DNA of 64,000 bases, taken from assembly GCA_902363455.1 (NCBI GenBank), contig CABJAC010000002.1, positions 258,265 through 322,264 of the forward strand, read 5' to 3'. This DNA is from Caryophanales bacterium. GTDB taxonomy: Bacteria > Bacillota > Bacilli > Exiguobacteriales > Exiguobacteriaceae. The notes beneath the pieces are model-generated. The model was not told the DNA's origin, ran no database searches, and was given only the letters and a program-made list of their open reading frames with translations. The position numbers and the translations under genes were made by a program. This document shows positions 52,347 through 61,295 of this stretch, piece by piece (the first letter of the stretch is position 1; each line of letters begins with the position of its first letter).

Positions 52347-53425
52347 CACGATGGCAAATCGGTTGGCGTTACGCCGTCTTGCTGATCACAGTCACAGCTT
52401 TATGGGTCTATGCCCGGATTGACGGCGGGAATGTCGCATCGTTGCTGGTATATGTCATGGCAGGATTGACCGTTTACTGGACTCTGTTTTTGATTTGGCC
52501 CGTCACGCAAGCGATTGCGACACGCGAAGTATCGAACAAAATGTTGATTGCCGGGACGGATATTCCGGTCTCTTTGAAGGTGCGGCGGAAGTTTCCGTTT
52601 CTTGTCGGTTCTGTCGAAGTCACGGAAGTTGTACCGGAGGGACTGAGTGAAGAAGCACTCAACATCCGGCACCCATTACGGGCGCATTACCGGAAAGTGG
52701 AACACATCGATTACCTGATTCCGTCGATTCGGCGAGGACTGTATCAAATTCCCGGTTGTATGCTCGAAATTCGCGATCCGTTTGGCTTATTCATGCGTAA
52801 AAAGCTCTATCCGGTCGAGACGTACCTCGCGGTGGAACCCGCCCGTTTGGCTGTGCAACTGCCGCATGAGGATGACCGCGGGGATGGAGGGATCTCACCG
52901 GTCTCGCTTGACCTCCGACAGTCGTCCTTTACGGTCGTCGGTGTCCGCGAGTACGTCAGCGGAGATCGTATGAATCAGATTGACTGGAAAGCGACTGCGA
53001 AGCGGCAAGGCTTGATGACGAAAACGTTTGAACGGGAGCAGGAACGCGAGACGACGATTGTGTTTGATGAAGGAACGGTGAGTAACGATGACTTCGAACG
53101 AAGCATCTCGATGCTCGCTGCAGCGACGGATCAGCTGAACAAACGTCATTTGAATTACCGGATCCATCTCGTCGGACACGGCGTGCAGTCGTTGTCATTG
53201 CCGCTTGAAGGGGCAAAGTTAACCCACTACCTGATGACGGCGCAACCGAGTCGGACCCGATCTTTCATCGATTCCTGGGAATATTCTTCAAAAGCGTTGC
53301 GACTGAACGGAAATGTCCTGTTCATCACACCTGATCTTGAATCCAACAACGAGATGTGGATTTCAAAAGTCCGGCAGGAAGCAAGCGTTCATGTCTATAC
53401 ACCCGAGAGGAGGACGACCGGATGA
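52343..53425 (+). CDS. DUF58 membrane-anchored protein
   Basis: 360 residues: two N-terminal membrane segments, then a beta-rich region and the DUF58 core (VRPARL-like LAVEPARLAVQ, VREYVSGDRMNQIDWKATAKR near 195-215) leading into a VWA-like domain. DUF58 proteins are standard partners of MoxR ATPases. The substrate is unknown. It is coupled by ATGA to both neighbours. Confidence 0.9.
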   Translation: MTRWQIGWRYAVLLITVTALWVYARIDGGNVASLLVYVMAGLTVYWTLFLIWPVTQAIATREVSNKMLIAGTDIPVSLKVRRKFPFLVGSVEVTEVVPEGLSEEALNIRHPLRAHYRKVEHIDYLIPSIRRGLYQIPGCMLEIRDPFGLFMRKKLYPVETYLAVEPARLAVQLPHEDDRGDGGISPVSLDLRQSSFTVVGVREYVSGDRMNQIDWKATAKRQGLMTKTFEREQERETTIVFDEGTVSNDDFERSISMLAAATDQLNKRHLNYRIHLVGHGVQSLSLPLEGAKLTHYLMTAQPSRTRSFIDSWEYSSKALRLNGNVLFITPDLESNNEMWISKVRQEASVHVYTPERRTTG

Positions 53426-55494
53426 TACGACGATTGATTTGGAATTTACTCGCCGGGCTGTTGTTTGCGAGTTTCATGCCGCCGTTGCTCGAGCTGACGA
53501 CGTTTGAGAGTGTCATTCCGTTTCTTCCGCTCCTGTTGACACCACTCTTGCTGTCGCACGTGCGCCGCAGCTGGTTTTTACTCGGCAGTCTGCTTGCTTT
53601 ACTCCTGTCGTTTTACTTCATCCTGATTCCGGGTGAAGCGCCGTGGAACTTGTTCCGTGAGATTGCAGGAGACATCAACCGCGTCATCAACGGGGAGTTA
53701 CCGGGACGTCCGGCGTTTGCTTTCTCGATCGGTTTGATCAGTTTTTTGATCGGGTATTTGGCGCGCCGCACGTTTCCGAACCGCGGTTTTGTATTCGGAC
53801 TGGCGCTTGGCGTGATCGGCTTCATTGCCTATTGCGACACGTGGACGGATTATTCCGGAGAACAGTTTATCGTGTATCCGATTGTCTTGGCATTGCTGTT
53901 ACTGTATGCAACAGAAGTCAGTGAACGTCCGACTGCTTCTTACGTCCGTCCGTTCAGTGCTTTGCTGATCATTGGAGCGACATTGGTCGCAGCCGTTCAA
54001 AGTCCGGTCATTACGGCGACCTGGCAGGACAGTTGGTACGACTGGACCGATGGATTTGAAAGTGAAGGGACATCGTCCAGCCAAATCCAGAAGGTCGGCT
54101 ACGGCAACAACGATGAACAGTTGGGCGGTCCGTTTCAGATGGACGACCGGGAAGTCTTCCAGGTCGAGAGTGAAGGGAGCCGCTACTGGCGGGTCGAGAC
54201 AAAAGACATCTATACCGGAAAAGGGTGGGTGTTGTCGGAATCCGAGCCGGAAATTGATTCCCGGGGATTTTTCTCACACTTTGGCGATGACGTCGAAACA
54301 CGACAAGAACGGGCGACGTTTGAACTGTCGCGCGAACTGCCGTTTGTTCCTTACAATGGTGACAACGTTCGTTTGAGTGTAGACGAGCAACGGCAAAACC
54401 TGTTGATTGATCCGGAAAATCAAAAGATTTCTTATCTCGACGATGCCGAACGGCAACAAAATTATCAGATTCAATACACGTATCCGTTATTTACGGAAGA
54501 ACTGCTCCAGACGGACGAGCCGATTACATTGTCGGAGATGGAGCAGGACCGGTATTTACAGTTACCGGATACGTTACCGAATCGTGTCCGCGATCTCGCG
54601 GAAGAGATCGTCGCGGACGAAGACAGTCCGTGGGACAAAGCGAAGGCGATCGAAAGTTATTTTGAGCAGGAAAATTTCGAATACAATACGGAAGAAGTCG
54701 CCGTACCGGAAGAAAATCAGGATTATGTCGATCAATTTTTATTTGAGACGAAACTTGGCTACTGTGATAATTTTTCGACGTCCGCGACCGTGTTATTACG
54801 CGCTGCCGGTTTGCCGGCCCGCTGGGTAAAAGGATTTACGGGCGGCGAATCGGATGTCATCGGGGCAGCCGTAACGAGTTATACGGTCCGCAATAAAAAT
54901 GCCCACTCGTGGGTCGAAGTCTATATCGAAGGACCGGGTTGGGTACCGCTCGAGCCGACCGTCAGCTTTGACGGAGCCGGACAATATACGATTGATCAGG
55001 AAACGAATAATGAGACCGAACAAGCGAATCCGCAACGCGATACGGAGACGGATACCGAAACCGCAACACCGGAACGTCCGCAGGAGAATCTGCTGGATGA
55101 AGAACAAACGACGACAGCAGCGCAAACGCAACAACAATCGTTTCCGATTTGGCCGGTTGTCGGTGTAATCGTCGGACTGGTCTTTTTGTATCTGTTCCGG
55201 AAACCGTTGACCCGGACTGCGGCGATTTTATTCTTCCGCAACCAGCTTCATCGTCCGGAAGGATTCAAACGGATGTACCGTTTCTTATTGCGCCGTCTCG
55301 ACAAACAAGGCTTCCACTACAAGGACGGCCGAACACTGACGGAACTTGCGCATGAGGTTGACGGATATTATGAAACGTATGCGATGCGTCCGTTGACGGA
55401 TGCCTATGAACGGATGGTCTACGGAGGCGAATCGTTATCGGTTGATGAAAAACGTGAATATTTCGAAAATATCATTCGACGGATAGAGGGTTGA
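53422..55494 (+). CDS. Transglutaminase-like membrane protein (TgpA/YebA type)
   Basis: 690 residues: about five N-terminal membrane helices, an extracellular DUF3488-like region, a transglutaminase core with the Cys in KLGYCDNFSTSATVLLRAAGLPAR near 460 (split), His in NAHSWVEVYI near 505 and Asp/Glu following, a Thr/Gln/Asn-rich linker, one more helix and a cytosolic DUF4129-like tail. It completes the MoxR-DUF58-TgpA set widespread in bacteria and possibly involved in envelope protein processing. Confidence 0.9.
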   Translation: MIRRLIWNLLAGLLFASFMPPLLELTTFESVIPFLPLLLTPLLLSHVRRSWFLLGSLLALLLSFYFILIPGEAPWNLFREIAGDINRVINGELPGRPAFAFSIGLISFLIGYLARRTFPNRGFVFGLALGVIGFIAYCDTWTDYSGEQFIVYPIVLALLLLYATEVSERPTASYVRPFSALLIIGATLVAAVQSPVITATWQDSWYDWTDGFESEGTSSSQIQKVGYGNNDEQLGGPFQMDDREVFQVESEGSRYWRVETKDIYTGKGWVLSESEPEIDSRGFFSHFGDDVETRQERATFELSRELPFVPYNGDNVRLSVDEQRQNLLIDPENQKISYLDDAERQQNYQIQYTYPLFTEELLQTDEPITLSEMEQDRYLQLPDTLPNRVRDLAEEIVADEDSPWDKAKAIESYFEQENFEYNTEEVAVPEENQDYVDQFLFETKLGYCDNFSTSATVLLRAAGLPARWVKGFTGGESDVIGAAVTSYTVRNKNAHSWVEVYIEGPGWVPLEPTVSFDGAGQYTIDQETNNETEQANPQRDTETDTETATPERPQENLLDEEQTTTAAQTQQQSFPIWPVVGVIVGLVFLYLFRKPLTRTAAILFFRNQLHRPEGFKRMYRFLLRRLDKQGFHYKDGRTLTELAHEVDGYYETYAMRPLTDAYERMVYGGESLSVDEKREYFENIIRRIEG

Positions 55495-55520
55495 TATTTT
55501 CGAATTGATACAGTTACAAT
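55491..55520 (+). promoter_or_regulatory. guaA promoter
   Basis: TTGATA at 55491 and TACAAT at 55515 with an 18-nt spacer. It overlaps the stop codon of the preceding gene and lies 27 nt before the riboswitch. Confidence 0.65.
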
Positions 55521-55546
55521 GGGAACAACGTAAATCATACATGCAT

Positions 55547-55621
55547 CTCCTTTGTATATACTCGCGAATATGGCGTGAGAGTCTCTACCGGGTCACCTTA
55601 AACGACCTGACTATGAAGGAG
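55547..55621 (+). promoter_or_regulatory. Guanine-type purine riboswitch upstream of guaA
   Basis: P1 CTCCTT/AAGGAG encloses TATATACTC, AATATGGC, GTCTCTACCGG, CACCTTAAA and GACTATG. The specificity base is C (ACTAT), as in guanine/hypoxanthine sensors and not adenine sensors. A terminator follows, so guanine should repress guaA. Confidence 0.93.
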
Positions 55622-55666
55622 CAGACCCTTCGTATACACTTTTTTGTGAAGCGGCCTGCTCTTTTT
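55619..55666 (+). terminator. Riboswitch terminator before guaA
   Basis: GAGCAG-ACC-CTTC pairs with GAAG-CGGC-CTGCTC and is followed by TTTTT. Its 5' side overlaps the P1 3' strand. Confidence 0.8.
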
Positions 55667-55739
55667 CCATTTTATCTATGGGGGAAGAGTGGGCTTTTTT
55701 CATCGGGGTACGCATGAAATTGGAAAGGCGGGAATAGAT

Positions 55740-57284
55740 TTGGAAGCACATTTGGACCAAGAAATGATCCTCGTCCTCGACTTTGGAGGTCAGTACAATC
55801 AATTGATCACACGCCGCATCCGTGATCTCGGAGTTTACAGTGAACTGCATTCGCATAAGATCACTGCAGCGGAAGTAAAAGACATCGCACCAGCCGGTAT
55901 CATCTTCTCCGGTGGACCACGGAGTGTCTACGCAGAAGACGCGTACCGCTGTGATCCGGAAATCTTTGACCTCGGCATTCCGATCTTCGGAATTTGTTAC
56001 GGTATGCAATTGATGTCGCAACACTTTGGTGGAACGGTTGAACGTGCCGGACACCGCGAGTACGGAAAAGCGACGTTGACACTCAACGATCCATCGCCGA
56101 TGTATGCGAATCTCCCGCTCGAACAGACGGTTTGGATGAGCCACAGTGACCTCGTCACATCGGTACCAAACGGTTTCGTCGTCGATGGAACAAATGTCTC
56201 GTGCCCAATTGCTTCAATCAAAAACGAAGAGCTGAAGATGTACGGTGTCCAGTATCATCCGGAAGTCAACCATACGATGTTCGGTAAAGAACTCTTGAAA
56301 AACTTCCTCTTCGAAGTCTGTCAGTGTACGGGCGACTGGTCGATGGAAAACTTCATCGAAATCGAAATCGCAAAAATTAAAGAAGAAGTCGGCGATAAAA
56401 AGGTCCTTTGCGCCCTTTCAGGCGGCGTTGATTCATCTGTCGTCGCGGCACTCATTCACGCAGCAATCGGTGACCAGTTGACATGTATGTTCGTCGACCA
56501 CGGTCTTTTGCGTAAAGGGGAAGCTGAAAGTGTCATGAAGACATTTGCGGATCACTTCCACATGAACGTCATCAAGATTGACGCGCAGGACCGCTTCCTG
56601 AACAAGTTAAAAGGCATCTCGGACCCGGAGCAAAAACGCAAAATCATCGGGAACGAATTCGTTTATGTCTTCGACGAAGAAGCGTCGAAGCTGACGGATA
56701 TGGACTTCCTGGCTCAAGGAACGCTTTATACGGATATCATCGAAAGCGGAACGGATACGGCCCAAACGATTAAATCACACCACAACGTCGGTGGATTACC
56801 GGAAGACATGCAGTTCAAGTTGATTGAACCAATCAACACGTTGTTCAAGGACGAAGTCCGCGAACTCGGAAAAGAACTTGGTTTGTCGGATGAAATCGTC
56901 TGGCGTCAGCCGTTCCCGGGACCAGGTCTCGGTATTCGTGTCCTTGGTGAAATCACAGACGAGAAACTCGAAATCGTCCGCGAATCCGATTTCATCCTCC
57001 GCGATGAAATCAAAAAAGCCGGTCTCGAACGTGAAATCTGGCAGTACTTTACGGTCTTGCCACCACTTCGTTCAGTTGGTGTCATGGGTGATGAGCGGAC
57101 ATACGACTACGCAGTCGGAATCCGTGCCGTTACGTCAATCGACGGGATGACATCGGACTGGGCACGCATCCCGTGGGACGTGCTCGAGAAGATTTCAGTC
57201 CGGATCGTCAACGAAGTTCAGAACGTTAACCGCGTCCTGTACGATGTGACGTCGAAACCACCTTCAACGATTGAGTGGGAATAA
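55740..57284 (+). CDS. guaA: GMP synthase (glutamine-hydrolysing)
   Basis: 514 residues: a class I amidotransferase domain ([18 protein letters not shown] near 10, nucleophile GICYGMQLM near 85, QYHPEVNHT near 172), an ATP-pyrophosphatase loop [14 protein letters not shown] near 228 and a dimerisation domain ending TIEWE. It converts XMP to GMP. The frame runs 17 codons further up, but homology suggests that the protein begins at the TTG at 55740, preceded by AAAGGCGGG. Confidence 0.95.
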   Translation: MEAHLDQEMILVLDFGGQYNQLITRRIRDLGVYSELHSHKITAAEVKDIAPAGIIFSGGPRSVYAEDAYRCDPEIFDLGIPIFGICYGMQLMSQHFGGTVERAGHREYGKATLTLNDPSPMYANLPLEQTVWMSHSDLVTSVPNGFVVDGTNVSCPIASIKNEELKMYGVQYHPEVNHTMFGKELLKNFLFEVCQCTGDWSMENFIEIEIAKIKEEVGDKKVLCALSGGVDSSVVAALIHAAIGDQLTCMFVDHGLLRKGEAESVMKTFADHFHMNVIKIDAQDRFLNKLKGISDPEQKRKIIGNEFVYVFDEEASKLTDMDFLAQGTLYTDIIESGTDTAQTIKSHHNVGGLPEDMQFKLIEPINTLFKDEVRELGKELGLSDEIVWRQPFPGPGLGIRVLGEITDEKLEIVRESDFILRDEIKKAGLEREIWQYFTVLPPLRSVGVMGDERTYDYAVGIRAVTSIDGMTSDWARIPWDVLEKISVRIVNEVQNVNRVLYDVTSKPPSTIEWE

Positions 57285-57585
57285 GTACTGATTTGATGAG
57301 TTGATTCGTCTCGTGAATCCTGTCGTACCAACGTTTTAAAGGAGAAAGGTGAAGATAAGTCCGTTTCACCTTCAACAATTATATTTAAAAAGTGAAGCTC
57401 TCTTTTGTTCGCATTATTTGTGAATGAAAGGGGGCTTTTTTCGTGACTGAAATTACGGAACTGGTGAGTGACGTCAAACTGAACCAATAAATCTTAGGGA
57501 GGAGAATAAAGTATATCGAGATGTACTTCTGGCACTTGATATAGTTATGAAGTGAATAATTAAATGGAATAGGTGGTGAACCATT
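57285..57585. other. Intergenic stretch after guaA with terminator
   Basis: A stem at 57395-57437 (AAGCTCTCTTTTGTTCGCA with TGTGAATGAAAGGGGGCTT, several wobbles, then TTTTTT) is the likely guaA terminator. A smaller AAGGTGAA/TTCACCTT hairpin lies at about 57346-57372. The remaining AT-rich sequence shows no gene. Confidence 0.7.
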
Positions 57586-57979
57586 ATGATCGAATGGACT
57601 TGGATTGAAGTCGACAGATTAGAGAAACAAGAGAAATGGAATGAAGCAAAAGTATATCTCTTAAAATCATGGCGGCAAAATCAAACGGACTTAAAAACTG
57701 TGATTTGACTGGGATTCTTTTGTTGGTATGTCGTAGTCGAACAAGGACCGCTGGGAATTACAGATGCAGATGTAGAGATGGATGAATTAGAGTCGTTACT
57801 GGAGGAAGTCACACATTTTGGTTTAGCTCATTATATGATGAATAAGGATTTTCTCTGGTGTTTTGGATATATGATTTCCATGTTTCCATATTACTTTGGC
57901 GACTATTAACAGTGGGAAAAGAAGGGGATTTACATGTTAAAACGTGCTTATGAATTGTATCCTGAGGAACCTGTATTTG
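57586..57979 (+). pseudogene. 5' part of a disrupted gene of unknown function
   Basis: GGTGGTGAACC precedes an ATG. The frame then reads MIEWTWIEVDRLEKQEKW and on to VFELPPP, but is broken by TGA at 57706 and TAA at 57907. Both interrupted positions continue into sensible protein (LGFFCWYV; QWEKKG), so these are point nonsense changes, not frameshifts. An inserted element begins near 57980. The intact protein would be about 175 residues, tetratricopeptide-like in composition. I do not recognise its function. Confidence 0.85.
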
Positions 57980-58386
57980 AACTACCTCCACCTACGTTAC
58001 GCTAAGAGGTAGAGGATTCCTGAGTTATCCCACCTAACGGTCGAAACGTTATCAGGCTAACCCCGTCGTCCCGACGGTTGAAAGTTAATCTTGTCAGTTT
58101 CTTTTACGCGGATGCCTACTCTGCTTGGTTTTCGCTACTTCGGTCATCCGCAAGGTGAACGTTGAAGATTTTACGTGACAGACGAACTTCCTGTCACAAC
58201 CCTATATCTTCAGTTTTCAAAGAACATGACAGTTAATTTATTCCTAATTTTGAGTGTTTTCAAACCAAGAATGTCGGGCAATTGATGTGTCTCAAGACAC
58301 ACCTTGCCCGAAGGCGATTCATCTCCCACCTACGCTGGGCTTTGCCCTGAGACGCTTAGAAGTGGGAGTATTCTCGCCTCATTTTG
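57980..58386 (-). mobile_element. Hairpin-ended non-autonomous element, IS200/IS605-like (about 407 nt)
   Basis: It starts and ends with subterminal hairpins: CTACCTC/GAGGTAG at 57982-58012 and CTCCCAC/GTGGGAG at 58323-58368. The loops share CCTACG and GCT-AGA. No transposase or TnpB frame is present. Excision of exactly 407 nt rejoins the host frame (see findings). On the minus strand the structured stretch ending GGAATCCTCTACCTC before the right-end hairpin recalls TnpB-associated omega RNA scaffolds; this part is inference. Boundaries are ambiguous by 4 nt because TTTG occurs at both ends. Confidence 0.65.
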
Positions 58387-58520
58387 ATAAATATTCAGGA
58401 TCATTCCCGAATACTTATGGAGCACTTAAGAATGAATTAAAGCAGGTACAACCTGTTCTAGAAGATCGATTTAGAGGAGAAGGGCTACTGTCTGAGTACT
58501 TTAAAAGTGTATTTAGCTAA
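58387..58520 (+). pseudogene. 3' part of the disrupted gene
   Basis: After the element the frame continues DKYSGSFPNTYGALKNELKQ and ends EYFKSVFS at a TAA. Joined to the 5' part it gives VFDKYSGSFPN without frame change. It has no start of its own; an apparent frame beginning at 58254 lies mostly in the element. Confidence 0.8.
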
Positions 58521-58830
58521 CATTCCAGGTGATTTTTAATCCTCACTTTTTTCGCATGAAATCTGATGTATAAAAAATGTGAAGAAGTATAGAGGGTTAA
58601 AGCGAAATATTAGTTTTTTATTGATTAATGAGAAACATAGAATGCAAGAAGAAAGTCTGTCGCTAAACTATCGTGACTTTCTTTTAACAAAAAGATGTAT
58701 AAATAATGTTTAATTAAAAAAGAAGTAGGGGAAATTCAAAATGTTGGCATTTAAAATTATTTGTAAGCGTTTGATATTTGATTTTGAAATTAGATTTTAA
58801 ACGCTTTTAATCCAAAAGGAGGAAGAGATC
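58521..58830. other. AT-rich leader region of the stress protein gene
   Basis: 310 nt without a gene. It contains the sigma-B-like promoter at 58708-58734 and an 8-bp inverted repeat, AAGCGTTT (58765-58772) with AAACGCTT (58799-58806), in the likely 5' leader. A small stem near 58645-58690 (GAAAGT ... ACTTTC) may terminate transcription from the decayed region. Confidence 0.6.
58708..58734 (+). promoter_or_regulatory. Sigma-B-type promoter
   Basis: GTTTAA, a 15-nt spacer, then GGGAAA, an exact match to the general stress sigma-B consensus GTTTAA-N12..15-GGGWAW. It lies about 100 nt upstream of the stress protein start. Confidence 0.7.
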
Positions 58831-59787
58831 ATGAGTAGAAAAGAAAATACATTTATCGACGTGTTTAATACCCAAGCGGAAGTATTAAGCAAAGTGAATG
58901 AATTACAGGCGCAGGGTTATGATGAAAGAGATATGTATGTGGTCGCACAAAATAAAGATTCGTTTTCTATGTTGAAAGACCAGACAGACGTGAACGTGGA
59001 TACTACGGGTGAAGAGCAGCATCAAGGGTTCATGGGGAAATTCATGGCTGCCTTCTCTGATGATTCTTCTACAGAAGCATTCAGCGGGATGGGGCTAGAT
59101 CGTGCTGAATCAGAAGAATATCGTCGTCAAGTACAAAATGGAAAATTAGTATTATATGTAGACAGTGAGTATGGGGATTCTTACGAAAAACACAATCAAA
59201 GTTATGGTCAAGGGTATGGCGTTGCTTCAGATGTGAACGGGGATCAAGCATATGAGAAGACTTCAGAAATAGATCGGAATCAGGATTACAATAACTCTTC
59301 AGAAATGGATCGGACATCTACCGCTGGATCGGATGTCGGGACAGAGGAGGAACGTATTCGTCTGCATGAAGAACGTTTGAATGTTGATAAAGAAAGAGTT
59401 CAAACCGGAGAAGTAAATGTCAGCAAACGTGTTGTCGAAGACCAACAATCCATCGAAGTACCTGTTGAGCGTGAAGAAGTGTATGTAGAACGTCGCCCGG
59501 TCAACGAAAGCGAAACAAGAACAGAAGCGTTTGTAGATGAAAATGACTCCATCCATGTCCCACTTTCTGAAGAACGCGTTGTAGTTTCAAAACAAGATGT
59601 TGTTACTGAAGAAATTGTCGTCGGGAAACGGAAAGTTCAAGATACGGAAACCGTCTCGGAAACAGTCCGTCGTGAAGAAGCGGACATCAATGATGGTACG
59701 AATATGACAAATGATCTTAATCGAGATAATGATCGAGATAACAGACTTGACCGAGATAACGATCTTGATCGAGATGATAGAAGATAA
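58831..59787 (+). CDS. General stress protein with YflT-like and DUF2382 (YsnF/AvaK) domains
   Basis: 318 residues. About 1-105 is a YflT/GSP17M-like domain (FIDVFNTQAEVLSKVNELQ, DERDMYVVAQNKDS) related to that at 27690. Residues 105-165 are polar. About 170-285 is DUF2382 (IRLHEERLNVDKERVQTGEV, VEVPVEREEVYVERRPV-like). The last 30 residues are Asp-Arg-Asn repeats. No membrane segment. AAAGGAGGAAG precedes the start. The upstream sigma-B-like promoter agrees with a general stress role; the molecular function is unknown. Confidence 0.85.
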   Translation: MSRKENTFIDVFNTQAEVLSKVNELQAQGYDERDMYVVAQNKDSFSMLKDQTDVNVDTTGEEQHQGFMGKFMAAFSDDSSTEAFSGMGLDRAESEEYRRQVQNGKLVLYVDSEYGDSYEKHNQSYGQGYGVASDVNGDQAYEKTSEIDRNQDYNNSSEMDRTSTAGSDVGTEEERIRLHEERLNVDKERVQTGEVNVSKRVVEDQQSIEVPVEREEVYVERRPVNESETRTEAFVDENDSIHVPLSEERVVVSKQDVVTEEIVVGKRKVQDTETVSETVRREEADINDGTNMTNDLNRDNDRDNRLDRDNDLDRDDRR

Positions 59788-59807
59788 TTTTATAGTTAAT
59801 TGTTAAC

Positions 59808-59840
59808 AGAGAGTGGCTCATCAGCTACTCTCTTTTTTGC
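59808..59840 (+). terminator. Terminator
   Basis: AGAGAGT pairs with ACTCTCT, followed by TTTTTT, after the DUF2382 protein gene. Confidence 0.8.
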
Positions 59841-59970
59841 ATGCGATACGATATATCATGTTTTTATCTCTTTTCTTCGAAAAACCGTGTGTTTGAACAT
59901 AGACTTTAGTAACGTAAAAAAGAGATGTATCAATTAACCGATGAAAAGTGGAAGGAGGTGGAGGAAGATA

Positions 59971-60987
59971 ATGAATGGACGCGATCGGGTTTACGATCAT
60001 GCCAAATTAACATTGATTTTTTTAGTGGTTTTGGGTCATATAATCGAGCCCTTTATTTCAAAAAGCCGAGGATTGGAAGGTATATTTAATTTTATATATT
60101 TATTCCATATGCCAGCCTTCATTTTCATCTCCGGTTATTTTACAAAGGGGAAGTTAACGTTTAGAACCGGCTTGAAACTTTTTTTGGACTATTTCGTGTT
60201 ATTCATCATGATACAACTGGTATTTGTAGCGGTTATGAAAGGGATCGGAATTGACCAATACCAATTCTTGACGGTACAACCCGCTTATATTTACTGGTAT
60301 CTGTTTGCGATGTTCGTCTGGAGTCTAATGCTGCCCGCTGCTCTTTGGCTGGGGCGATCCGTCAAGATCGGAATCGGACGCGTTTTTTTGATTAGTGTAC
60401 TGGTGGCCTTGGGAGCCGGCTACATCGATCAAATCGGTTGGGCATGGAGTTTATCACGCATTGTAGTCTTTTTTCCGTTTTTTGGGCTCGGCTATTACTT
60501 CAAGAGTCGTGGATGGATCATCTATCAGGTGTTCCCGAACCGCTGGATGGCTTTAGCGGTCATGCTGGCTAGTGCTCTGATGATGTGGATTTGGCCGGAT
60601 CTTTTTCAGTTTAACTTACTGAGTGGAGCAAATTCGTATGCGAAAATTGGATTAAACGACACTGGTCTAATCGTACGACTTGTTCTATATCTGACTCAGT
60701 GGATGATGATCATGGCATTCTTTACCTTGTTGCCGAAAAGACCATTCGTACTTTCTCATCTTGGAACAAAGACGCTGACCATTTACATATTTCACGGATT
60801 TATTGTGAAAGGACTCATTGCCTCTGCTTATTTTAATGAGCTTACAATGGGAAAAGTGCTGCTTCTCCCGATTTTGGCAGTAGTTCTTGTAATAGTCTTA
60901 GGAAGAGTCCCGATACGCTTTCAGCTATCGCCGCTCATTTTAAAGAACGACAGACGTAATCAGAAAAACGTAGAAAAAGTGAGTTGA
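59971..60987 (+). CDS. Acyltransferase-3 family membrane protein (fucose-4-O-acetylase-like)
   Basis: 338 residues, about ten membrane helices. The N-terminus RDRVYDHAKLTLIFLVVLGHIIEPF carries the family's early catalytic-type histidine, followed by FHMPAFIFISGYFTKG near 45. Such proteins O-acylate cell-wall or exopolysaccharide sugars. AAGGAGGTGGAGGAAG supports the ATG at 59971; an upstream ATG at 59941 has no binding site. Single gene, with AT-richer codon use than the paa region. Confidence 0.82.
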   Translation: MNGRDRVYDHAKLTLIFLVVLGHIIEPFISKSRGLEGIFNFIYLFHMPAFIFISGYFTKGKLTFRTGLKLFLDYFVLFIMIQLVFVAVMKGIGIDQYQFLTVQPAYIYWYLFAMFVWSLMLPAALWLGRSVKIGIGRVFLISVLVALGAGYIDQIGWAWSLSRIVVFFPFFGLGYYFKSRGWIIYQVFPNRWMALAVMLASALMMWIWPDLFQFNLLSGANSYAKIGLNDTGLIVRLVLYLTQWMMIMAFFTLLPKRPFVLSHLGTKTLTIYIFHGFIVKGLIASAYFNELTMGKVLLLPILAVVLVIVLGRVPIRFQLSPLILKNDRRNQKNVEKVS

Positions 60988-61008
60988 TCGAAAAAAACGC
61001 TTCCAAAA

Positions 61009-61020
61009 CCGAACGTTCGG
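61009..61020. promoter_or_regulatory. Candidate PurR box pair
   Basis: CCGAACGTTCGG is a perfect palindrome. Each half, AAAACCGAAC and its inverted partner, resembles the Bacillus PurR box AWWWCCGAACWWT. It lies 33 nt upstream of the permease promoter -35. In B. subtilis the two boxes are further apart, so this is tentative. Confidence 0.4.
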
Positions 61021-61052
61021 ATTATTTGAACGACTAAATTTCGTTTTTATGG

Positions 61053-61081
61053 TTGACCGGTGATTTAGAGCGTGCTACGAT
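61053..61081 (+). promoter_or_regulatory. Purine permease promoter
   Basis: TTGACC at 61053 and TACGAT at 61076 with a 17-nt spacer, 45 nt before the purine riboswitch. Together with the candidate PurR box, riboswitch and terminator it accounts for the 308-nt gap 60988-61295. Confidence 0.7.
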
Positions 61082-61126
61082 GTGTCTGTTCTTATTTTAA
61101 TCATCCACTAAAAAACAAAAAATAAT

Positions 61127-61193
61127 GCCGTATAATTCTGGGGATATGGCCCGGAAGTCTCTACAGGAACACCTTAAAGGTTCCTACTACGGC
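61127..61193 (+). promoter_or_regulatory. Guanine-type purine riboswitch upstream of the permease gene
   Basis: P1 GCCGTA/TACGGC encloses TATAATTCTGG, GATATGGC, GTCTCTACAGG, CACCTTAAA and CTACTACG. The specificity base is C, as in guanine/hypoxanthine sensors. Confidence 0.93.
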
Positions 61194-61222
61194 GTGCACT
61201 GATTCTGGTGTGCGCTTAAAGA

Positions 61223-61258
61223 AACGGCTTTTACCGCTCAGGTAACTGCCGTTTTTTT
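61223..61258 (+). terminator. Riboswitch terminator before the permease gene
   Basis: AACGGC-TT-TTACC pairs with GGTAA-CT-GCCGTT around GCTCA, followed by TTTTTTT. Confidence 0.88.
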
Positions 61259-61295
61259 CGTTTCTTGAGACGGCTTATTTGGAAAGAGGGCAATC

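Noticed and set aside
58010..58200. tRNA or rRNA fragment in the non-coding insert
   Set aside because: Only a 13-nt rrn-leader-like motif is shared. No cloverleaf or conserved rRNA segment is present.
58254..58520. An 88-residue open frame that could be called a small gene
   Set aside because: Its first half lies inside the hairpin-ended element and its second half is the 3' end of the disrupted gene. No ribosome binding site precedes it.
58762..58777. TTGTAAGCGTTTGATA as a cre site upstream of the stress gene
   Set aside because: Two mismatches at conserved positions; it is better explained as one arm of the 8-bp inverted repeat at 58765-58806.
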